From Candidatus Peregrinibacteria bacterium (GTDB lineage: Bacteria; Patescibacteriota; Gracilibacteria; UBA1369; LOWO2-01-FULL-3): a stretch of DNA of 60,649 nucleotides. The notes below the pieces were generated by a model that made no database searches, was not told where the DNA came from, and saw only the letters and a program-made list of their open reading frames with translations. Shown one piece after another: positions 17,723 through 24,666 of the stretch. A program made the translations under genes and the position numbers. The DNA lies in assembly GCA_018655275.1 (NCBI GenBank), contig JABIJZ010000010.1, forward strand, positions 73,274 through 133,922, written 5' to 3'. Each line of letters opens with the position of its first letter. Positions within the stretch are counted from its first letter, which is position 1.

Positions 17723-17929
17723 ATGGAAGGAAACAACGATACAACAGCAGCAAAACCAGACGCTCAAGAGGTTAGCTACATGGACGCATCACTTGAGAAA
17801 GGTCCAGCAAGAACAAGAGACGTAGCTAGAGTGAACAAAGAAGGAGAAGCAACAGCAGCAGCTCGCCCAACAGCAATGGCGAAAATGCTTCAAGCAGCTT
17901 TGGAGAAAGCATCAACAACCGAAGCCTAA
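17723..17929 (+). CDS. small hydrophilic hypothetical protein
   Basis: A 68-residue Ala/Glu/Lys/Thr-rich protein without hydrophobic segments or cysteines, predicted to be disordered with a helical C-terminus (MAKMLQAALEKA). It has its own promoter just upstream, ends 4 bases into the convergent nth gene and follows the 764-residue gene on the same strand. No family is known; it could be a partner or regulator of the preceding protein. Confidence 0.5.
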   Translation: MEGNNDTTAAKPDAQEVSYMDASLEKGPARTRDVARVNKEGEATAAARPTAMAKMLQAALEKASTTEA

Positions 17930-18600
17930 ACCTCAGACCCAGGACAAATCTGATTAAACTTACACTCGCCGCACTGAGGCCTTCTTGCTATACACGAAGC
18001 CCGGCCATGTTCGGTGATCAACAAACTGAAAGTCCCATAATGCTTCTTCGGCAATAACTTCATCATCTCCCGCTCAATCTTCACCGGATTACCCTCGGCA
18101 TCCTTCGAAATCAAACCAAGCAACTTTGTGATCCTCATTACATGCGTATCCACCGCGACCCCCTCAACAATACCAAAAGCATTAAACAAAATTACATTCG
18201 CCGACTTTCGCGCAACACCTGGCAACTTCAACATCTCTTCCATCGTCCGCGGCACCTCCCCGCCAAATTCCTCAACAACAATCCGCGCCGCAGCCTGAAT
18301 ATTCTTCGCTTTATTGCGATAAAACCCCGTCGAATGAATAAGCTCCTCCAACTCATGCGCCGGAGCCTCTGCATAATGCTTCACAGACGGATAGTGTTTG
18401 AACAACGCAGGCGTCACAATATTCACTCTTTTGTCCGTACACTGCGCCGAAAGCTGCACCGCCACCAGACATTCCCACGGATTACTATACGTCAGCATCG
18501 TCTTGCGTCGCTCATACATTTTCAAAAGCATCTGTGCGATCTTAGTCGCTCGCGCAGATTTCTCTTCAAACGTTTCTTTCTTTTTCAAAATTAGGGGCAT
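17926..18600 (-). CDS. nth: endonuclease III (base-excision repair DNA glycosylase/AP lyase)
   Basis: A 224-residue protein that removes oxidised pyrimidines and cleaves the abasic site. The helix-hairpin-helix LPGVARKSANVI holds the catalytic Lys132. The general-base Asp is D151 in VAVDTHVMRI. The [4Fe-4S] cluster ligands C203-x6-C210-x2-C213-x5-C219 are complete. Length and architecture are standard. It is separated from the upstream M23 peptidase gene by a repeat-filled gap, so it probably has its own promoter there. Confidence 0.96.
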   Translation of the reverse strand: MPLILKKKETFEEKSARATKIAQMLLKMYERRKTMLTYSNPWECLVAVQLSAQCTDKRVNIVTPALFKHYPSVKHYAEAPAHELEELIHSTGFYRNKAKNIQAAARIVVEEFGGEVPRTMEEMLKLPGVARKSANVILFNAFGIVEGVAVDTHVMRITKLLGLISKDAEGNPVKIEREMMKLLPKKHYGTFSLLITEHGRASCIARRPQCGECKFNQICPGSEV

Positions 18601-18616
18601 GTGGTTCCCATGTTAA

Positions 18617-18839
18617 CTCCGGGGAGAAAAAAACTCCAGGTTTTATACGTTGTACGTTGATCCCGGGATCGAAAAAATTCCAGGAGGGCGTGGTTGGACC
18701 CCGGGATTACCCCGGGATCAAAATTTAACCTGATAAATTGATATAACATCGAAAAACCAAGATTTCAAACCTGCTAAATCAAATCCCGGGATAACTCCGG
18801 GATCAAAACCCAACAGGTTACAAAAAATCAATCCCGGGA
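18617..18839. repeat. cluster of CCCGGGAT inverted repeats
   Basis: The gap between nth and the M23 gene holds at least six CCGGG-centred motifs. They include the perfect 12-bp palindrome GATCCCGGGATC at 18659-18670 and pairs arranged as ATCCCGG-spacer-CCGGGAT near 18700-18720 and 18783-18803. The last copy, AATCCCGGGATT, touches the stop codon of the M23 gene. On the minus strand some copies are followed by T-runs, so the cluster may terminate that transcript. It looks like a REP-type family. Confidence 0.6.
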
Positions 18840-20402
18840 TTAAGAAAACGGAACCAAAATCGCCCTTTCCCAATCATCCCGATATTTCTCAGGCAATTCC
18901 AACACACTCTCCTTACCCAAATACTCAAGAGGCAAGAACCTCAAAGCATCCACATAAGCCCCATTCTGGACGAACTCAATATGAAGATGCGGACCAGTAG
19001 TCATGTAACCAGCTCCTTTAGTTCCAGGCATTCCGCCAGACAGCCCGATCACATCCCCAGCCTGCACAATCTCACCTTCCTCAACACCCATCTCGCTCAT
19101 ATGTCCGTAGTTCGTCATCAACCCATCGTGATGAACCAAAGTAATATAGCTGTAGCCATAGCCATTGTCCTTCACGCGATACACGACCGCATCCGCAACA
19201 GCACGAACAGGTGTTCCCTGTACGGCACGAATGTCGATAGCGTTGTGCTGAACTCCAAAGAATCCGCGGTATGACGGATCATGGAAGTACGCACTGATCC
19301 CTCGGTCCGGATCCACCGGCCAAACAAATTCGTCAACAAACGAAGATATCTTTTGAAATTCATAAACAGACATAAACCGTTTCCCAACCAAATCCTCATA
19401 ATTCGCAATATCGAACGCGTCTCCCTCCTCAGCAATTTTCTTCTCAACAAAGACAATCGAATCCTCAAAAGCCTTGATCTCCGCGAACGCCTCCCGTTGC
19501 TCAGCCAAAGACTCCCGTAGAAGCCCCCGATAAATATCGTCCTGCGCCCGAGTAATTCGTAGCAAATTCTCCTTAGCAGTCTTCTGTTCTTCTAGATTAT
19601 TCTTCTGCGCATTAAATTGAGCTCGCAATTTATCCAACGCATCTTTTTTCGCATGAAGCTGATCCTGCGACGTTTTCAATTCACCAGTCAACGTGTCCAA
19701 TCGATCGACCAACCGCGCCCCAGCCTCCTCCAAAATCCCAAGATACTTGATCTCCTTCAAAACCTCACTAGTATCGCCGTCGGACAGAAGCAATTTGAAC
19801 GCATCCACGTCACCCGCCTCGTCCACCTCAAGATAAGTATCACCATAAACATAAAGCTCACGAATATAATCCTCAAGCAAACTCTTCTGGTACGCCAGCG
19901 CCGTCTCCTTTACTTCGATTTCTTCGTATAAAAGTTTGATTTCATTCTCAGTTTTGGTCAACTGCCGGATCGCACTGAGCAATTTGTCAGTCGTATCGGC
20001 CATTTGATCGTCAAAATGCAGCAATTGTGTCTGCAATTCCGACAATTCTTCCCGCGCATTGCTTATCCGTGCTCTGGTTTCCTTGATCTGACTAGTTAAA
20101 TGGTAATATTCTTGTTTAGATAGATTTAGCTCATCATATAGTTTTTGCAGAAACTCTTCCTGTTCAGAAGGGGATAGGTCGGCCTCGCCAACCGCCTCAT
20201 CCTCGCTGCCGGCCGTGTCCGCCTCAGTCTCAGCGTCGCCTGCCACCGAAGCCTCCACCACACTTGCCGCACCGGTATCCGCACCTGGCACGTCCTCGAA
20301 ATCATCCGCAACCGCCAAAACACTTCCCAAAAGCAATAACAGAAGTACAAGCCCGTTTGATAGTGCTTTTTGAAATCGATTTTTGTTTTTGTTTTTGTGC
20401 AT
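18840..20402 (-). CDS. M23-family peptidase / murein hydrolase activator (EnvC/NlpD-like)
   Basis: A 520-residue exported protein. A signal peptide (about 15-32) precedes an acidic Ala-rich linker, then a long coiled coil (about 80-330) made of LSKQEYYHLTSQIKE-type heptads, then the LytM/M23 domain at about 385-500. Zinc ligands are visible in HNAIDIR and HLHIE, with the GYGYSYITLVHHDG and NYGHM strands between them. Both His motifs are intact, so it may cut peptidoglycan itself, unlike degenerate EnvC. The coiled coil suggests regulation by another envelope protein at division. The leader carries a strong hairpin. Confidence 0.9.
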   Translation of the reverse strand: MHKNKNKNRFQKALSNGLVLLLLLLGSVLAVADDFEDVPGADTGAASVVEASVAGDAETEADTAGSEDEAVGEADLSPSEQEEFLQKLYDELNLSKQEYYHLTSQIKETRARISNAREELSELQTQLLHFDDQMADTTDKLLSAIRQLTKTENEIKLLYEEIEVKETALAYQKSLLEDYIRELYVYGDTYLEVDEAGDVDAFKLLLSDGDTSEVLKEIKYLGILEEAGARLVDRLDTLTGELKTSQDQLHAKKDALDKLRAQFNAQKNNLEEQKTAKENLLRITRAQDDIYRGLLRESLAEQREAFAEIKAFEDSIVFVEKKIAEEGDAFDIANYEDLVGKRFMSVYEFQKISSFVDEFVWPVDPDRGISAYFHDPSYRGFFGVQHNAIDIRAVQGTPVRAVADAVVYRVKDNGYGYSYITLVHHDGLMTNYGHMSEMGVEEGEIVQAGDVIGLSGGMPGTKGAGYMTTGPHLHIEFVQNGAYVDALRFLPLEYLGKESVLELPEKYRDDWERAILVPFS

Positions 20403-20416
20403 ATTTTCTTCTTGGT

Positions 20417-20468
20417 GGGGGTGGAAAACCCCCGAAAAAAGATTCTGCCGTATCTATTAATTATACCA
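20417..20468 (-). promoter_or_regulatory. extended -10 promoter and leader hairpin of the M23 gene
   Basis: On the minus strand TGGTATAAT (20460-20468) is an extended -10 box without a clear -35. The leader of about 50 bases contains a GGGGG/CCCCC hairpin (20417-20433) ending about 15 bases before the ATG, close enough to affect translation initiation. Confidence 0.5.
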
Positions 20469-20525
20469 CAAAAACAGGTTAGATTGTAGGGTTATGGGGC
20501 AGAAATCACCCAAATCTCCGCCAAG

Positions 20526-20606
20526 AACTCCCGGAAGCCCCCCTAAAAACCCCCACTTCCGGGGCAAACTCCCGGAAGCCCCCTAAAAACCACCTACTTC
20601 CGGGAC
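20526..20606. repeat. two tandem ~41-base repeats, each an inverted repeat
   Basis: Each unit reads CCCGGAAG, about 18 C/A-rich bases containing CCCCCTAAAAACC, and then CTTCCGGG. Arms are at 20530-20537 with 20556-20563, and at 20571-20578 with 20597-20604. The two copies differ at only a few spacer positions. They fill most of the 302-base gap between the divergent M23 and rpmA genes, which also contains both promoters. Confidence 0.65.
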
Positions 20607-20649
20607 GAACCAGGGACAAACCTCACAAACCCCTTCTCCAAAAATTCCC

Positions 20650-20678
20650 TTGCATTAACCGAGACTTTTACATAGAAT
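20650..20678 (+). promoter_or_regulatory. rpmA promoter
   Basis: TTGCAT, 17 bases and TAGAAT, about 20 bases before the expected transcript start and 27 before the ATG. Confidence 0.6.
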
Positions 20679-20704
20679 GCTTCTGCTTATTAACAAAAGC
20701 GCTC

Positions 20705-21013
20705 ATGTCTCATAAAAAAGCAGGAGGATCAAGTAAGAACGGTCGCGATTCGCAGGCCAAGCGCCTAGGAGTCAAGATCTTCGGAGACCAAGCTGTAAAA
20801 GCTGGGGGTATCATCATACGCCAGAGAGGTACAAAGTACTTCCCAGGAGAGAACGTTGGTATGGGACGTGATCACACAATCTTCGCAACAGTTGATGGCC
20901 AGGTTAAATTCACAGAAAAAAGACAAAAGAAATACGACGGACGAGTATTCCGAGATCGATTCGTAAATGTCTTTCCGGTCAAAGCACCAGCCAAGGCATC
21001 AGCAAAAGCCTAA
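20705..21013 (+). CDS. rpmA: 50S ribosomal protein L27
   Basis: A 102-residue protein of the large subunit; its N-terminus reaches the peptidyl-transferase centre. The sequence begins [16 protein letters not shown], the conserved start without the cleavable extension of Firmicutes, and continues through [23 protein letters not shown] and [12 protein letters not shown] Lys/Ala-rich tail of about 10 residues is extra. rplU (L21), the usual partner, is not next to it. A promoter and a strong terminator make it a single-gene transcript. Confidence 0.97.
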   Translation: MSHKKAGGSSKNGRDSQAKRLGVKIFGDQAVKAGGIIIRQRGTKYFPGENVGMGRDHTIFATVDGQVKFTEKRQKKYDGRVFRDRFVNVFPVKAPAKASAKA

Positions 21014-21023
21014 CGACTAATTC

Positions 21024-21046
21024 GCCGCTCTAGAGCGGCTTTTTTT
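21024..21046 (+). terminator. intrinsic terminator of rpmA
   Basis: GCCGCT-CTAG-AGCGGC followed by seven T residues, 11 bases after the stop codon. Confidence 0.9.
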
Positions 21047-21058
21047 AACCCCATCCCT

Positions 21059-21307
21059 ATGAAGCTAAAAGTCTTAGCACTAGCACTTTCGCTAGGAATC
21101 CTCAGTGCAGTGGGCATGTTCGTCGTAACAGTTATCGCAATGTACACAGGATACGGAACTATGTGGACTGAATTAATCGCAAACGTTTACCCATTCTACG
21201 ATCTTACTTGGGTAGGAGTTGCAGTTGGTACTATTGGAGGGTTTATCGATGGATTCATCGGAGGAGCTCTGGTTTCTTGGTTGTACAATATGTTCGCCAA
21301 CAAATAA
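21059..21307 (+). CDS. small two-helix membrane protein (holin-like family)
   Basis: An 82-residue protein with two hydrophobic segments (about 5-29 and 52-78). The pattern MKLKVLALALSLGIL, then GYGTMWTELI, then GTIGGFIDGFIGGALVSWLYN is one I know from small proteins labelled 'bacteriophage holin' or DUF5676 in many bacterial genomes, including CPR. There is no phage context here, so a lytic role is unlikely and a small envelope function is more plausible. It lies between two intrinsic terminators. Confidence 0.6.
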   Translation: MKLKVLALALSLGILSAVGMFVVTVIAMYTGYGTMWTELIANVYPFYDLTWVGVAVGTIGGFIDGFIGGALVSWLYNMFANK

Positions 21308-21337
21308 GCCACAACAGATAAAAAAAGCTTTAAATTT

Positions 21338-21374
21338 AAGCCCTTTCTGTGTATAAAGAAGGGGCTTATTTTTT
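21338..21374 (+). terminator. intrinsic terminator after the small membrane protein
   Basis: AAGCCCTTTC and GAAGGGGCTT form a 10-bp stem (one G-T pair) around a 10-base loop, followed by ATTTTTT. Confidence 0.85.
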
Positions 21375-21386
21375 ACACAAATAAAA

Positions 21387-22151
21387 ATGGGATTAGAAGA
21401 CTTAGGAGGTTTTGACCAAGGGGAAGGAATGGACGCAGCATCATTCGAAAAATTCCAAGAAAGGATGCGCAAAGCCGCAGCCCAAATCAAAGCAATCCGA
21501 AAACAGGAGAAAAAACAGAAGAAAAAGGAAAACGAATTAATCAAAATCCTTCTCAAATTTATCAAACATTCGCACAAGAAGGATCTTGTGCTGCTAATAA
21601 GCCGAGTTCTAGAGAAAAACATGCCAGCCAATTTCGTATTGGCAGTCGTGCTTCTCGGCAACGAAGAAATTCAACAGGAAATAGGGAAGTATCTTCTCCC
21701 GGAAGAAATCCGAACAGGGGAGGTAGACCTAAACCAACTCGAAGCAGCCCAGGCCCAAGACACGGCAGCCGCCGAGAAAGCGCTGATTTTCTTCGGAGAC
21801 GACAAATCCCTCCCATTAAAAATCAGAATAGAAATTGATAATTGGATAAAAGGCTTGATTCTCCAAGCCTCAGAAAGCGCTCCAAAACTCCTAAAAACAG
21901 CCTACGACATCAAAAAAATCAGAGAAAAGAAAGAAGGCGCCGTCTTCGAAAACGAAGTCGAAACACGCCTCGAAAAAACAACCAGCGACGCATTGATAAA
22001 ACTCACAGCCAACATCATCCTCGACTTCCTCAAACAAAACGGACTCGAGGAAGATTTCGAAAAACTCCAAGAATTCTCAAAATTCCTCCTCAAAGGAATC
22101 CTCGACAAAACAAAAGAGGAACTCGACGACAGGTTGGAATTGGGAGGCTAG
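21387..22151 (+). CDS. all-helical cytoplasmic protein of unknown function
   Basis: A 254-residue Lys/Glu/Leu-rich protein with no signal peptide. A basic coiled-coil stretch at about 30-55 (AIRKQEKKQKKKENELIK) is followed by helical repeats, including LLISRVLEKNMPANFVLAVVLLGN and amphipathic C-terminal helices. No motif or family was recognised. Its composition is like that of the 123- and 360-residue proteins at 24.3-25.7 kb. It begins 13 bases after a terminator. Confidence 0.75.
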   Translation: MGLEDLGGFDQGEGMDAASFEKFQERMRKAAAQIKAIRKQEKKQKKKENELIKILLKFIKHSHKKDLVLLISRVLEKNMPANFVLAVVLLGNEEIQQEIGKYLLPEEIRTGEVDLNQLEAAQAQDTAAAEKALIFFGDDKSLPLKIRIEIDNWIKGLILQASESAPKLLKTAYDIKKIREKKEGAVFENEVETRLEKTTSDALIKLTANIILDFLKQNGLEEDFEKLQEFSKFLLKGILDKTKEELDDRLELGG

Positions 22152-22153
22152 GC

Positions 22154-22375
22154 CTACGCATCCCCACCAAACCCCTTTCTCTTCATCTCCTCAAGCAACT
22201 CTTCAGGAGGTAGATCGACGAGCTTCATCTTGCACATATACGTCGCAGCACGCTGAAATTCCCGACTTTTGATCTCGTAATGCCCAAGTTGATAAGTCAT
22301 ATCAGCCACCTTCGATAACTGTTGGTCATCAAGGCCGTATTTTACTGACAGGTCTATTAAGAATTTATTTTCCAT
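22154..22375 (-). CDS. small helical hypothetical protein
   Basis: A 73-residue protein from the ATG at 22375. The upstream part of the open frame overlaps the promoter of the divergent gene and is not used here. The sequence is amphipathic and helical, with LVDLPPEELLEEMKRKGFGG at the end and MTYQLGHYEIKSREFQRAATYM in the middle, which resembles a TPR-type hairpin. It is convergent with, and 2 bases from, the 254-residue gene. No family recognised. Confidence 0.6.
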   Translation of the reverse strand: MENKFLIDLSVKYGLDDQQLSKVADMTYQLGHYEIKSREFQRAATYMCKMKLVDLPPEELLEEMKRKGFGGDA

Positions 22376-22413
22376 GGGCGTATTATCGCAGTTAAATTCT
22401 TGCAAAGCAATAC

Positions 22414-22442
22414 TTGACAGAAAGCAGCGATGGAGGGATACT
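22414..22442 (+). promoter_or_regulatory. sigma-70 promoter of the PpnP-domain gene
   Basis: A consensus TTGACA, 17 bases and GATACT. The transcript should start about 21 bases before the ATG at 22470, which decides against the longer upstream start. Confidence 0.75.
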
Positions 22443-22469
22443 CGAGGCAATTTCAATAATCAATTTATT

Positions 22470-23162
22470 ATGACTAATGTTCCGAAAGGATCTGGCCAAG
22501 ATGCAGGGGCTGATCAGACAAAACACTTTGCATATTCTGTAGAAGCTAAGGGCGGTAAAGAATATGTGGCTCTAGCGACTGATGATTTTTCAGATTACCC
22601 AGATCAACTCAAGGGGGATGTAGAGCAAAGACGTGATATAGAATTCTTTAGGGAAAATGCAAGAAAATTCATTGAAGCGGGCGGGATACTTCAGTTTCCT
22701 ATAACTGCGCGAGTGCACGCAATCTCTGCAGAAAATGGATGGGCACAAGCTGAAAAACTCAATCTAATGAGTGGTTTGACTAATGAAGAGGTTCGACAAG
22801 TAATGGGCCCAGACTTCTCAGAAGATGATGCAGCAGCATTGCCGGAGCGTCAGTGGGACAACGAGTATCCTAATCCTAAAGGCACAGGTTCAATCCGAAG
22901 TGTAAAAGGAAAAATAAAACTTGGTGAAACATACAGAGATGTCACATACGGAGAAGTAGACCCTGGCGAATACGAATTCACTATAGAAGGAAGAGGAGAG
23001 GAAATAACAATATTATCTGGAGATTTGCAAATAAAGGCTGTTTCAGGTGAAGAATTGGACTGTTACAACAAAGGCAAAACTTTCTTCGTACCGAAGGGAC
23101 AAACAATCAGGCTTACAGCTACAAAAGGAGTCTCAACATATCAGTGTATCTATATGGGGTGA
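22470..23162 (+). CDS. protein with a C-terminal PpnP-like (DUF1255) cupin domain
   Basis: A 230-residue protein. The last ~95 residues follow the pyrimidine/purine nucleoside phosphorylase PpnP (YaiE) cupin: SIRSVKGKIKLGETYRDVTYG, then PGEYEFTIEGRGEEITILSG, FFVPKGQTIRLTA, and the terminal TYQCIYMG. PpnP enzymes split nucleosides with phosphate. The N-terminal ~130 residues (EAKGGKEYVALATDDFSDYP and following) are an added domain I do not recognise; stand-alone PpnP has about 95 residues. The start is fixed by the adjacent promoter. Activity is an inference from the fold. Confidence 0.6.
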   Translation: MTNVPKGSGQDAGADQTKHFAYSVEAKGGKEYVALATDDFSDYPDQLKGDVEQRRDIEFFRENARKFIEAGGILQFPITARVHAISAENGWAQAEKLNLMSGLTNEEVRQVMGPDFSEDDAAALPERQWDNEYPNPKGTGSIRSVKGKIKLGETYRDVTYGEVDPGEYEFTIEGRGEEITILSGDLQIKAVSGEELDCYNKGKTFFVPKGQTIRLTATKGVSTYQCIYMG

Positions 23163-23172
23163 GTGATACTCT

Positions 23173-23820
23173 CTACCGTAGAATCAAAAGGACAAGTCCT
23201 ATCATACGATCTTTGTCTTTTGGATTACTTTCAGCTAATTCATTTGCAGTGAATTGAAATTCTTCTCTCGTGAGTCCCGTTTCCGGAAGAGTTTTTTTAT
23301 CATAAGCATCGAGGGAAAACCAAGTATTGGCAAACATTTTTGACAATTCAAGCGCATCAACAGCCCCAACTGTGCCGCCTGACGGTAGCAATGCCCGCAC
23401 CTGCCCAACAGCCTCCAAAAACGAATCGTAGTTCCTTGCGAGTTGTTTTTTGTTTACTGTGTAACCCTTTACTATATGAGAACGAAGAGTTCTCGTTGCC
23501 CATTGGCGGAATTTTGTGCCAGCAATAGAATTAATTCGGTATCCTACAGAAATAATTGCATCCAGATTATAAAATTTTTGTTTCCTTTGAACAGTTCTTC
23601 TTCCCTCTTTTTGAACTTGTAAGGATTCCTTACAAGTTGAACTTTGTAAAAGCTCGTTATCTTTAAAGATATTCTTAAGATGAATCGTTATATTCTGAGG
23701 AGTAGTATCAAAAATCTGAGCTATCTGAGCTTGCGTCGCCCAAAGAGTTTCTGCGGACACATCTTCCTTGAGCTCAATAGCTCCATTCTTCGCCTGATAG
23801 ATTACGATTTTATTTTTCAT
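23173..23820 (-). CDS. RhuM-family protein with the Fic/DOC core missing
   Basis: A 215-residue protein from the ATG at 23820. Residues about 1-130 are the RhuM domain: TLWATQAQIAQIFDTTPQNI (helix-turn-helix-like), FYNLDAIISVGYRINS, and FRQWATRTLRSHIVKGYTVN. In the full-length RhuM-Fic family this is followed by FANTWFSLDAYD, about 110-130 residues carrying the Fic motif HPFxxGNKR, and a tail such as AESxPxDKDRMIGLVLxLL. Here FTANEL joins straight to AESNPKDKDRMIGLVLLIL. The Fic core has been removed in frame, leaving RhuM plus the tail. It may be a neutralised toxin or a domesticated regulator. tRNA-His lies just upstream. Confidence 0.75.
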   Translation of the reverse strand: MKNKIVIYQAKNGAIELKEDVSAETLWATQAQIAQIFDTTPQNITIHLKNIFKDNELLQSSTCKESLQVQKEGRRTVQRKQKFYNLDAIISVGYRINSIAGTKFRQWATRTLRSHIVKGYTVNKKQLARNYDSFLEAVGQVRALLPSGGTVGAVDALELSKMFANTWFSLDAYDKKTLPETGLTREEFQFTANELAESNPKDKDRMIGLVLLILR

Positions 23821-23852
23821 AAGTTCAGAGGTTGGTTGCAAAACGAGCATAG

Positions 23853-23870
23853 GTGAGTAAACACTCACCG
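23853..23870. repeat. palindrome resembling the tRNA-His acceptor stem, copy 1
   Basis: GGTGAGTAAACACTCACC lies 33 bases upstream of the RhuM start. One arm is identical to, and the other one base different from, the two strands of the tRNA-His acceptor stem (GGTGAGTG and CACTCACC, including G-1:C73). A second copy is at 37617. Confidence 0.7.
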
Positions 23871-23934
23871 TCAACAAAAACTCTCCAACTCAAATTGCAA
23901 AAACCAAAAAACGAGTTTGTTATAACTGAATCAA

Positions 23935-24012
23935 TGGGGTGAGTGATGGGATTTGAACCCACGACCCCCTGGACCACAACCAGGTGCTCTAACCAACTGA
24001 GCTACACTCACC
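23935..24012 (-). tRNA. tRNA-His (anticodon GTG)
   Basis: Cloverleaf on the minus strand: extra G at -1 and acceptor GTGAGTG/CACTCAC, D-arm GCTC/GAGC, anticodon stem CCTGG/CCAGG with loop TTGTGGT, and T-arm GTGGG-TTCAAAT-CCCAT. The discriminator C73 pairs with G-1, the His identity pair, and CCA is encoded. Confidence 0.96.
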
Positions 24013-24084
24013 ACGAGTCGAACGCAAGAATCTTATCTGAAAAGTCTTTCACACGCAACAAAAACGCAACAAAAACTCGGACAC

Positions 24085-24110
24085 AAAAAACTCCCCCACT
24101 TGGGGGGAGT
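24085..24110 (-). terminator. intrinsic terminator (small RNA / end of giant-protein operon)
   Basis: An 8-bp GC-rich stem with a 5-base loop, followed on the minus strand by six T residues. Confidence 0.85.
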
Positions 24111-24197
24111 CAAAGTTGTAGACTTAGAATTACGAACGCCCTAGAAAAGCCTCACATAACCTATCCTACTGGTTCGGGGAACATAAATGCTCCACAG
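24085..24197 (-). ncRNA. putative small structured RNA (~112 nt)
   Basis: A minus-strand unit with its own promoter (24204-24231) and intrinsic terminator, and no reading frame longer than a few codons. Predicted stems include GGAGCAT-TT-ATGTTCC, GAACC with GGTT around AGTAGGATA, and the terminator stem ACTCCCCC/GGGGGAGT followed by TTTTTT (24085-24110). I find no match to tmRNA, RNase P, SRP or 6S signatures. It lies after the giant-protein operon and before tRNA-His, so the terminator may also end the operon transcript. Confidence 0.5.
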
Positions 24198-24203
24198 ACA
24201 AGA

Positions 24204-24231
24204 ATTCTACCGATTTCCCAGGAAAAGTCAA
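24204..24231 (-). promoter_or_regulatory. promoter of the putative small RNA
   Basis: TTGACT, 16 bases and TAGAAT on the minus strand, pointing at the terminator about 100 bases downstream with no gene between. Confidence 0.6.
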
Positions 24232-24282
24232 GGCATTATTCCAAGATACGTCAATGCGAACTCTCATTACAACAAAGCCAAC

Positions 24283-24654
24283 CTACTTAATTTTCTTCTT
24301 TAGACCTTGTAATTGCAAAAGATTTTTGAGCTGCTCAAGCCGAGCATCAGATTTAGAAACAGTAGTATTCTTCTTATCAGTCTTCTGGATGCGAGAAATA
24401 TCATCTTCAGGCACGTACACCATATCAGGATTCTCCTCCAGCTTGTCGATATAACTCTTGTAACGGTTATACAAACGAGCCTTCTTCTTCGCAAAAGTCT
24501 TCTTTTTGAGTTGTTCACGGTGCAGCAAAACAAGCAAACTCTCTTGCTGAATCCGCGACATATTTGGAAGCATATTCTGAACAATAGCCTTAATCATCGA
24601 AGGCAACTCCGAAACTTCCAGGAAACCTTTGATGACAGATTGAACAGAACTCAT
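24283..24654 (-). CDS. giant-protein operon, gene 5: small helical protein
   Basis: A 123-residue protein without signal peptide or membrane segment, last gene of the five-gene operon and 12 bases after gene 4. The N-terminal half is amphipathic and helical (IKAIVQNMLPNMSRIQQESLL); the middle is very basic (KKKTFAKKKARLYNRYKSY). The C-terminus carries a leucine-rich helix (RLEQLKNLLQLQGLKKK). No family recognised. Size, charge and position suggest a cytoplasmic adaptor for the larger products. Confidence 0.7.
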   Translation of the reverse strand: MSSVQSVIKGFLEVSELPSMIKAIVQNMLPNMSRIQQESLLVLLHREQLKKKTFAKKKARLYNRYKSYIDKLEENPDMVYVPEDDISRIQKTDKKNTTVSKSDARLEQLKNLLQLQGLKKKIK

Positions 24655-24666
24655 AATACACGCAAA

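Noticed and set aside
20526-20606. Tandem ~41-base repeats considered as a CRISPR array
   Set aside because: Only two units, each internally palindromic with conserved rather than unique spacers, and no cas genes.
21059-21307. Holin-like gene taken as a prophage sign
   Set aside because: No other phage gene is nearby; the family is widespread in non-phage contexts.
23853-24012. tRNA-His palindrome considered as an integration (att) site
   Set aside because: The shared sequence is the two acceptor arms in inverted order, not a direct copy of the tRNA 3' end, and there is no integrase.
23943-24290. A 115-codon plus-strand frame over tRNA-His
   Set aside because: It is the antisense of the tRNA gene and of the small-RNA locus, with no homology-like composition.
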